DNA from: Alphaproteobacteria bacterium
GTDB taxonomy: Bacteria > Pseudomonadota > Alphaproteobacteria > UBA8366
Length of the DNA: 58,869 nt
Assembly (NCBI GenBank): GCA_028281325.1
Contig: JANQKC010000038.1
Span: forward strand, 1-58,869
Direction: 5' to 3'
Part shown: piece after piece, positions 53,068 through 58,869 of the stretch
Layout of the letters: each line of letters starts with the position of its first letter
Numbering within the stretch: the first letter of the stretch is position 1
The notes under the pieces: model-generated
What the model saw: only the letters and a program-made list of their open reading frames with translations
The model's database searches: none
Told to the model about the DNA's origin: nothing
Position numbers and translations under genes: made by a program

Positions 53068-54414
53068 ATGGACGCGAAACGGATTCGCAATACCGTACGC
53101 CGTTGGATGTTCCCGACGGAGGGCGGGAGCTATATGGGCGGGCTGGAAAACCGGCCCGTCTTGCAACGCTCCTACGGCAGCACGGTCGTCGATACCGACG
53201 GCAAGGAATATCTCGATTTCCAATCGGGGCAGATGGGCGCCGCGCTGGGCCATCAACATCCGCGCATGGTCGCGGTCATCGAGAAGACGATGAAGACGAT
53301 GCTGCACGCCAGCAATACGATGCTGAACGTGCCGCGCCTCCGCCTACACGAACGGCTTGGCAAGCTGCTGCCGAAGCCGTTGGAAAAATCCCTGTTCCTG
53401 GTCAGCGGCAGCGATTCTATCGAGGCGTCGATCGATCTGGCGCGGAAGGCGACCGGCGGCATGGACGTGATCGGGTTGCATGCCGGGTTGCACGGCTCCA
53501 CGTCCTATCTGACCCGGTCGGTGTCGTTCAACTGGGACCGGCGGAAACATGCCGTGGTGGCGCCCGCGACCGCGTCGATCCTCACGCCCTATTGCTACCG
53601 GTGTCCGCTGCGCCTGAAGTTCCCGAGCTGCGAGTTGCAATGCCTGACATCCAGCCTGGAACTGGCGGACGCGAATTTCACCGGCAAGCCCGCCGCGTTC
53701 ATCGGCGAGCCGGTGTTGAGCGCCGGCGGCGTCATCGTACCGCCCAAAGGTTATTACAAGGCGGTGCGCGAGGCGTGCGACGCGCGCGGCATGCTGTTGA
53801 TCTTCGACGAGGCGCAGACTGGGCTCGGCAAGACTGGAAAACTGTTCGGCTTTCAGCACGAAGAAGGCGTTTCGCCGGATATCATCGCGATCTCGAAGCA
53901 TTTCGGGGGCGGGCTGCCGATCAGCGGTGTCTGCTCCACCGCGGCGGTCGCCGAGAAGGCGGTGGCGAACGGCTATTTCGCGACCCGCAGTCATGCCACC
54001 GATCCATTGCTCTGCGCCGCCGGGGAGGAAAGCCTGAAAATCGTCGTGGATGAGGACATGCCCGGCCGCGCCGCGCGGATCGAACGCCGAATCAAGAAGG
54101 CGCTTCGGCAGATGGCGAAGGAGTTCGAGATCGTCGGCGACATTCGCGGCCGCGGCGTCTTGCTCGGAATCGAGTTCGTGGCCGACCGGAAGCAGAGAAC
54201 GCCGGCGAATGAGGAAACGAAACGAATCTATGATTACTGTCTCGAAAAAGGGCTGATCTTCCAGATCCGTGGGGTCCGGGATTTGAAAAATGTCGTGCGT
54301 CTGGTGCCGCCGATGACGACCACGATGGATGAGGTCGATCGCGCGATGTCGGTGTTCTACGACGCCTTGAAATCACTGGGGCAACGGCGTAGAAGGCGCA
54401 AATCGATACGCTGA
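53068..54414 (+). CDS. Class III pyridoxal-phosphate aminotransferase (dialkylglycine decarboxylase/GABA-transaminase-like)
   Basis: A 448-residue aminotransferase. The family's GKEYLDFQSGQMGAALGHQHP and SGSDSIEASIDLARK are followed by GLHAGLHGSTSYLTRS, the PLP-stacking IFDEAQTGLGKTGKLFG and the Schiff-base lysine in DIIAISKHFGGGLPIS. A cysteine-rich insert, YCYRCPLRLKFPSCELQC near residue 180, has four cysteines in a CxxC-x8-CxxxC pattern. The start (ATG 53068) has a good AGGAAAGGGG site. It is 98 nt before dgcN on the same strand, so it may feed or clear an amino acid in the same pathway. The exact amino donor is unknown. Confidence 0.88.
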   Translation: MDAKRIRNTVRRWMFPTEGGSYMGGLENRPVLQRSYGSTVVDTDGKEYLDFQSGQMGAALGHQHPRMVAVIEKTMKTMLHASNTMLNVPRLRLHERLGKLLPKPLEKSLFLVSGSDSIEASIDLARKATGGMDVIGLHAGLHGSTSYLTRSVSFNWDRRKHAVVAPATASILTPYCYRCPLRLKFPSCELQCLTSSLELADANFTGKPAAFIGEPVLSAGGVIVPPKGYYKAVREACDARGMLLIFDEAQTGLGKTGKLFGFQHEEGVSPDIIAISKHFGGGLPISGVCSTAAVAEKAVANGYFATRSHATDPLLCAAGEESLKIVVDEDMPGRAARIERRIKKALRQMAKEFEIVGDIRGRGVLLGIEFVADRKQRTPANEETKRIYDYCLEKGLIFQIRGVRDLKNVVRLVPPMTTTMDEVDRAMSVFYDALKSLGQRRRRRKSIR

Positions 54415-54512
54415 AAGTGCTTGGCAGCACGGCAAAATTTGGCGTTAATCTGTATCCAACGGTGCGCCGGTAACCATCGGTCGCGCCATCTTCGGCAGTC
54501 GGGGAGGCGAGC

Positions 54513-55511
54513 ATGAAGATACCTACGCCCTATTTGATGTTCTTGGGGGATGCGCCGGATCAGTTGGCGGCGAAGACCGCGGCCGGGGTGGCCCAATGGC
54601 GTCCGGAATGGTGCGTCGGGCAGTTGCGCTTGGACGGATGCCAGGCCGATCTCGGCCTGCCGGACAAGACGCTGCAGGAAGCGGCGGAAGCCGGCGCCCG
54701 CACCTTGCTGGTCGGCGTGGTGAACCAAGGCGGCTACTTCAACGACGAATGGTCCAACACCCTGTTGGCGGCGGTCGATCTCGGCTACAACATCGCCAGC
54801 GGCCTGCATTCGAAGCTCGGCGATGTGCCCGGCTTGGCCGACGCGGCGGCGGCGAAAGGCGTCGCCCTATTCGACGTACGGCATTCGATCGAGAAATTCG
54901 ACACCGGCAAGGGCCACAAGCGGACCGGCAAGCGGTTCCTGACCGTCGGCACCGACGTGTCGGTCGGCAAGATGTTCACGTCGCTCGCCGTCGAACGCGA
55001 GATGCATGCCCGCGGCATGAAGGCGACTTTCCGCGCGACCGGGCAGACGGGCATTTTCATCGCGGGCGAAGGGGTGTCGGTCGATGCCGTGGTGTCGGAT
55101 TTCGTCTCGGGCGTCGCGGAGAAACTGTCGCCCGACAACGAGCCGGATCACTGGGATGTGGTCGAAGGGCAAGGCTCCCTGTTCCATGCGGCCTATGCCG
55201 GCGTGACGCTGGGCCTGCTGCATGGCTCGCAGCCCGATGCGGTCGTCGTGTGCCACGATCCGGGTCGGCCGCATATGCGGGGCACGCCGACGATACCGGT
55301 CCACAGTCTGACCGAAACGATCGACGCGAATATCGCCGCCGGGCGACTGACCAATCCCGACATCCGCTGCGTCGGCGTGGCGATCAATACCTCGCGCCTT
55401 TCCGATGCTGAAACCGCGGACATATTGGGCGCGGCGGAGGCGGAGACCGGGCTGCCGGCGGTCGATCCGTTGAAGAACGGCGTCGCCCGCATCGTCGATG
55501 CGCTGACCTGA
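54513..55511 (+). CDS. dgcN: DUF1611 family N-acetyltransferase DgcN (D-glutamate catabolism)
   Basis: A 332-residue DUF1611 protein. The P-loop-like segment is VGTDVSVGKMFTSLAVE near residue 150, and the conserved RATGQTGIFIAGEGVSVD, VEGQGSLFHAAYAGVTLG and VCHDPGRPHMRG follow. DUF1611 proteins paired with an enolase-superfamily epimerase have been described as DgcN, which N-acylates D-glutamate before DgcA racemises it. It overlaps dgcA by one base (TGATG). The RBS GGGGAGGCGAGC precedes the ATG. Confidence 0.88.
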   Translation: MKIPTPYLMFLGDAPDQLAAKTAAGVAQWRPEWCVGQLRLDGCQADLGLPDKTLQEAAEAGARTLLVGVVNQGGYFNDEWSNTLLAAVDLGYNIASGLHSKLGDVPGLADAAAAKGVALFDVRHSIEKFDTGKGHKRTGKRFLTVGTDVSVGKMFTSLAVEREMHARGMKATFRATGQTGIFIAGEGVSVDAVVSDFVSGVAEKLSPDNEPDHWDVVEGQGSLFHAAYAGVTLGLLHGSQPDAVVVCHDPGRPHMRGTPTIPVHSLTETIDANIAAGRLTNPDIRCVGVAINTSRLSDAETADILGAAEAETGLPAVDPLKNGVARIVDALT

Positions 55512-56491
55512 TGCGGGTAACGGTCCGATCGGAAATCTGGCCGCTGGCTGCGGCCTTCAAGATCTCCCGCGGGACGCGGACGCAGACCGAAATCGTCGTC
55601 GTCGAATTGACCGACGGCACGCATGTCGGCCGCGGCGAATGCATGGCCAACCCGCGTTACGACGAAAGCCAGGAAAGCGTGACCGCCGCCCTCGAAGCGG
55701 TCGCGCCCGCGGTAGAAAACGGTTCGCTCGACCGACAGACATTGCAAGACGCGATGCCGCCGGGCGCGGCGCGCAACGCCCTCGACTGCGCGCTCTGGGA
55801 CATCGAGGCGAAGCGGGCGGGTGTACGGGCGTGGACGCTGGCCGGTATCGATGAATTGCAGACGGTCGAGACCGCATACACCATCAGCGTGGATACACCC
55901 GATGTGATGGCGGAAAAGGCGCATGCGAACGCGTACCGCCCCTTGCTGAAGATCAAGCTGACCGGCGAGGGCGACCTGGACCGGGTCGCCGCTGTACGCG
56001 AAAACGCGCCGAACGCCCGGCTGGTCGTCGATGCGAACGAAGGCTGGACCGTTGACATGGTCGAGCCTTTCTCCGAGGAGCTCAAAAAACTACATGTGCA
56101 GATGATCGAGCAACCCTTGCCGGAGGGCGAGGACGGCATGCTGTCCGAGGTGGCGCATCCGGTGCCGATCTGCGCCGACGAGTCCTGTCATACCCGGCGC
56201 GACATCGACCGTATGGCCAAGCTGTACGATGTCATCAACATCAAGCTGGACAAGACCGGCGGCCTGACCGAGGCGCTGGCGTTGCGCGATGCGGCGCTGG
56301 CGGCGGGGTTGAAGATCATGGTGGGGTGTATGGTGTCCACATCGCTGGCGATGGCGCCCGCGCTGCTGGTCGCGCAGGGGGCTGCCTTCGTCGATTTGGA
56401 CGGTCCCTTGCTGCTGGCGGAGGATCGTGACCCGCCGTTGCGCTTTGAGGGCAGCGTGATTCACCCGCCGGTTCCGGCATTGTGGGGTTAG
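55511..56491 (+). CDS. dgcA: Enolase-superfamily dipeptide-epimerase-like racemase DgcA
   Basis: A 326-residue enolase-superfamily protein. The base lysines are in PLLKIKLTG near residue 142 and in NIKLDKTGG near residue 245. Metal ligands are the acidic residues in LVVDANEGW, MIEQPLP and CADESCH. The family is dipeptide epimerase; when next to DUF1611 it is DgcA, N-acetyl-D-glutamate racemase. Together with the upstream gene, D-glutamate would be turned into N-acetyl-L-glutamate; a deacetylase would have to be elsewhere. Confidence in the fold is high, that in the exact substrate moderate. Confidence 0.88.
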   Translation: MRVTVRSEIWPLAAAFKISRGTRTQTEIVVVELTDGTHVGRGECMANPRYDESQESVTAALEAVAPAVENGSLDRQTLQDAMPPGAARNALDCALWDIEAKRAGVRAWTLAGIDELQTVETAYTISVDTPDVMAEKAHANAYRPLLKIKLTGEGDLDRVAAVRENAPNARLVVDANEGWTVDMVEPFSEELKKLHVQMIEQPLPEGEDGMLSEVAHPVPICADESCHTRRDIDRMAKLYDVINIKLDKTGGLTEALALRDAALAAGLKIMVGCMVSTSLAMAPALLVAQGAAFVDLDGPLLLAEDRDPPLRFEGSVIHPPVPALWG

Positions 56492-56585
56492 GTCACCGCC
56501 GAACGCGCGTACGACGGCCAACGCCGCGCAACCCGGTCGTTTCGCGGCCGAATGCAATACCTACATACGCGTACGAAGGCGGCGT

Positions 56586-57434
56586 TTAAGGTTTTGTCGC
56601 CCCGCGCCGCGCTTGCATGGCCCAGATCCGGGCGAGGTTCTGGGCGCGGCGCTGTTCCTTGACGTTGCGCGGCGGCCATTGGGCCAGGAAGTTGCCCGGC
56701 TTCTTCGGCCGGTCGGCGGATTGGCGGATCGCGGCGGCATTGCCGGGTCGCTTGTATCGCGCCAGTTTTGCCCGATGCGCTCGTTCGATCTGTCGACCGG
56801 TGCGGTTCAGCCGGGCCCGCGCAGTCGTCGCATCCGGCTGGGACGCCTGCCGTTTGAGGTCCTGCCAGGCGGTAAAGACCCGGTTCTGATACGGCACGCG
56901 CTTGGATGGCGTCGACGAATGGTAATGCTGAACCGCCTTGCGCCATGTCCTGTGCCTATCTTTCAGTTTCGTCAGGAACGTTGCGGCGTAATCGGCATTG
57001 CGCCGAGGGTCGAAGGCGGCGCTGAGCGATTTGAAGGCTTTCGGGTGATAATGCAGGTTCACCTGCATGCAGCCGACATCGATCACGCGGATGCCTTGGC
57101 CCTGCAGCTTCCTTACATGGGCGATTGCTGCCTGTTTGGTGGGAAAATAGCGACCCTTGCCGTTCGCCGTCACCGTCCAGGGCCATGCGGTCTTACTGCG
57201 GGTTTGCGGGTTCCACCGGCCGGATTCGACCATGGAAATGGCCTGCAACAGCTTGTTCGGGATTTTGTGCCGCGCCTCCTGCCGGTCGACGGCGGCGGCG
57301 CATAAGTCATGGCCCGGCAAGTGTTTCTGGACGGTCCGCGCGTCCGCATCCGGGATCGTGGCGGCGGCAAGCAGGACAATGCCCGCCAGCAGTGTCCCGG
57401 TCGAAATACGATAGGTCGGCAAGGTTTTCGGCAT
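56586..57434 (-). CDS. Lytic transglycosylase, SLT domain
   Basis: A 282-residue exported wall hydrolase with a signal peptide ending near ATIPDADA. The SLT lysozyme-like domain runs from about residue 45 to 190. The catalytic glutamate is in SMVESGRWNP, followed by GCMQVNLHYHPKAF and a helix with NADYAATFLTKL. The C-terminal 80 residues are basic and low in complexity. It cleaves the glycan strands between MurNAc and GlcNAc. It lies beside the GNAT gene on the same strand, separated by 35 nt. Confidence 0.88.
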   Translation of the reverse strand: MPKTLPTYRISTGTLLAGIVLLAAATIPDADARTVQKHLPGHDLCAAAVDRQEARHKIPNKLLQAISMVESGRWNPQTRSKTAWPWTVTANGKGRYFPTKQAAIAHVRKLQGQGIRVIDVGCMQVNLHYHPKAFKSLSAAFDPRRNADYAATFLTKLKDRHRTWRKAVQHYHSSTPSKRVPYQNRVFTAWQDLKRQASQPDATTARARLNRTGRQIERAHRAKLARYKRPGNAAAIRQSADRPKKPGNFLAQWPPRNVKEQRRAQNLARIWAMQARRGATKP

Positions 57435-57469
57435 GCTTTGTCTCCCCTACGCGGGAGTCGAAGCAAAGC

Positions 57470-58021
57470 CTATGCCACGACAACGGTGTCCCGTTCGGCC
57501 GGCGGCGTCGTGTCACCGTCGCCCAGCGCCCGCTGCATCAGCATGATGTCGACCCACCGGTTCTGCTTGAACCCGATCGACTGAAATGATCCCATCTCGG
57601 CGAAGCCGAGGGCCTTATGCAAACCGATCGAACTGGCATTGCCGCTATCGCCGATGACGGCGACCATTTGCCGGTATCCCAATAGGGCGCACCGGTCGAT
57701 CAACGTCGACAGCAGCATCCGTCCATACCCCCGGCGGGCATGATCCGGCGATACATAGACCGAATCTTCGACCGAGAAACGGTAAGCGCGGCGCGGCCGG
57801 TACGGGACGGCATAGCAATAGCCCAGGACCGCGCCGTCGTCCTCGCAGACCAGATACGGTAACCCCGCATCCGTCACGGCGCGCCATCGGCGGGTCATTT
57901 CCGCGAGCGACGGGGCCACTTCCTCGAACGTTCCCAGGCTGTGCGCCACGTGATGGGCGTAGAGCGCCTGGATGGCGGGCAGATCGCCGTTTTCGGCGTT
58001 GCGGATATGGGCTGCGGACAT
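57470..58021 (-). CDS. GNAT N-acetyltransferase (phosphinothricin-acetyltransferase-like)
   Basis: A 183-residue GNAT protein. The acetyl-CoA-binding motif A reads VYVSPDHARRGYGRMLLSTL, and motif B follows as VAVIGDSGNASSIGLHKALGF. FQSIGFKQNRWVDIMLMQRAL closes the domain in the manner of the Pat/Bar/MddA subgroup, which acetylates phosphinothricin, methionine sulfoximine or similar amino acids. Such chromosomal copies mostly have unknown substrates. It precedes the SLT gene on the same strand and could be co-transcribed. Confidence 0.88.
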   Translation of the reverse strand: MSAAHIRNAENGDLPAIQALYAHHVAHSLGTFEEVAPSLAEMTRRWRAVTDAGLPYLVCEDDGAVLGYCYAVPYRPRRAYRFSVEDSVYVSPDHARRGYGRMLLSTLIDRCALLGYRQMVAVIGDSGNASSIGLHKALGFAEMGSFQSIGFKQNRWVDIMLMQRALGDGDTTPPAERDTVVVA

Positions 58022-58195
58022 CGTTATTTTGCCTCATTTCTCAGCCATATTCAGGGTGTCTGGACAGGACGGCCAGCCTGAAAAAGCAAATATTCCCTAG
58101 TGTTTACACTTTGGAAAGATAAGAAGCGATAAAACAATTACACCGCTATGTCAGCGGCTGTTACAGGGTCCGTTTCGGGCTTAGGAGCGATCGAC

Positions 58196-58591
58196 GTGAC
58201 CGTTAAGGCCGAACGCCTCATTGAAAGCGACGCACCGCATATCCTCATCGTCGAGGACGATCAGGCGATGCGTGAATTTCTCGCGCAGGCGATTTCGCGT
58301 TCCGGATACTATGTGGAAGCCGTCCCCGACGGGACCGAGGCGCTACGCCGTGTCGAGGAGGATCACTTCGACCTGTTGCTGACCGATATCCGCATGCCCG
58401 GCCTGGACGGAATCGAATTGGCGCGTCAGGCGCGCCGGCGTGTGCCCGGACTCTGCGTCCTGCTGGTGACGGCCTATGCCCATGATGCGCTCGGCGCGGG
58501 CGACCTCGACGGCAACCGCATCGACGTGCTGTCCAAGCCGTTCAACCTCAACGAATTGATCGACCGGGTCGAGACTTTCCTGCCGCACTAA
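58196..58591 (+). CDS. cpdR: CpdR-like single-domain response regulator
   Basis: A 131-residue receiver domain without output domain. The acidic pocket is LIVEDD, the phosphorylated aspartate is in LLLTDIRMPG at about residue 64, the threonine in LLVTAYA and the lysine in VLSKPFNLNELIDRVE. The end, LSKPFxLxEL, is typical of CpdR, which in Alphaproteobacteria controls ClpXP positioning and proteolysis through the CckA-ChpT phosphorelay. GTG 58196 has AGGAG 9 nt upstream and is preferred over ATG 58148, which would add 16 unrelated residues. The kinase is not in the window. Confidence 0.88.
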   Translation: MTVKAERLIESDAPHILIVEDDQAMREFLAQAISRSGYYVEAVPDGTEALRRVEEDHFDLLLTDIRMPGLDGIELARQARRRVPGLCVLLVTAYAHDALGAGDLDGNRIDVLSKPFNLNELIDRVETFLPH

Positions 58592-58757
58592 CCGCGGCCT
58601 AGATCGCGCCCGGAGCGCGCCATTCCATGCATCGCCGTCGGTTGGCGCCGGAAGGCGCGTGCAAAGGCTTGCCTTGCCTGTAAGTTTGGTGGTAATTCCC
58701 CATGCCTCGGTCGGGGCTGTCCCGGCCGTCGATACGCTCAGCGAGAACCGGGCGATC

Positions 58758-58832
58758 GGGCGCGTAGCTCAGCGGGAGAGCACTACGTTGACATCGTAGG
58801 GGTCGCTGGTTCAATCCCAGCCGCGCCCACCA
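58758..58832 (+). tRNA. tRNA-Val (anticodon GAC)
   Basis: The acceptor stem GGGCGCG pairs with CGCGCCC, the D arm is GCTC-AGCGGGA-GAGC, the anticodon stem-loop CTACG-TTGACAT-CGTAG carries GAC, and the T arm is GCTGG-TTCAATC-CCAGC. CCA is encoded. All four stems pair fully. No duplicated tRNA 3' end that could mark an integrated island was found elsewhere in the window. Confidence 0.97.
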
Positions 58833-58869
58833 TTGCCGTAAAGGATCGCGCCAAAGAGCGGCGTTGATC

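Noticed and set aside
58599..58814. Minus-strand frame overlapping the tRNA-Val gene
   Set aside because: It runs through a perfectly folded tRNA and has no protein features.
58758..58832. tRNA-Val as integration site of a genomic island
   Set aside because: No integrase gene and no second copy of the tRNA 3' end were found in this window.

Overview
The window (58.9 kb) is GC-rich chromosomal DNA with dense, short-spaced genes. It looks like an alphaproteobacterium, probably of the Rhodospirillales in the broad sense. The evidence is a CpdR-type response regulator, a bactofilin, a DUF1491 protein, a YjfB-like small protein, DgcN/DgcA and CoA-acylating MmsA. No rRNA, CRISPR array, prophage or complete insertion sequence was seen. 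One tRNA-Val(GAC) lies at the right end. The species is an inference and is not certain.

Layout. 1-580: 3' end of groEL with its terminator. 681-4981: a four-gene run of an acylating aldehyde dehydrogenase, a two-subunit succinyl-CoA-synthetase-like CoA ligase and a hydroxypyruvate-isomerase-like protein. 4982-11999: an iron-uptake insertion holding an IS transposase remnant, an ECF sigma factor, FecR, a TonB receptor with an STN domain, DUF3649, PepSY and DUF3325 genes. It is bracketed by two 462-bp diverged copies of the 3' part of the isomerase gene (4520-4981 and 12000-12461). 12466-26109: mostly housekeeping and catabolic genes, namely a pyridine-nucleotide-disulfide reductase, pepN, two tandem MFS exporters, a kinase-like protein, two metallo-beta-lactamase-fold hydrolases, a cytoplasmic-type gamma-glutamyltransferase, trxB and a 3-hydroxyisobutyrate-dehydrogenase-like gene. 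26247-31079: bactofilin, then speE-speD-speE2-DUF1491, then mmsA. 31330-42318: a PhnDCEE-type ABC transporter, a HAD phosphatase, glpD, a glycerophosphodiester phosphodiesterase, a Ca/Na antiporter, a Na/Pi cotransporter with PhoU domain, and glpK. 42491-50095: a same-strand run of aldehyde dehydrogenase, glutamine-synthetase-like ligase, iron-type alcohol dehydrogenase, periplasmic gamma-glutamyltransferase, MtnA and a class II aldolase. 50074-58832: alpha/beta hydrolase, cyclophilin, small YjfB-like protein, flippase-like membrane protein, class III aminotransferase with dgcN-dgcA, lytic transglycosylase, GNAT acetyltransferase, cpdR and tRNA-Val.

How the genes may work together (inference). 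SpeD and the two aminopropyltransferases release methylthioadenosine. MtnA plus the class II aldolase would send the derived methylthioribose-1-phosphate to DHAP plus an aldehyde (the DHAP shunt). The adjacent alcohol and aldehyde dehydrogenases could handle that aldehyde. The GS-like ligase and gamma-glutamyltransferase in the same run also suggest a gamma-glutamylated amine or alkanolamine route. GlpK, GlpD and GDPD likewise feed DHAP. The best leads are this mixed operon, the iron island between diverged isomerase copies, the acylating-dehydrogenase/CoA-ligase cassette, and the paired SpeE paralogues around one SpeD.
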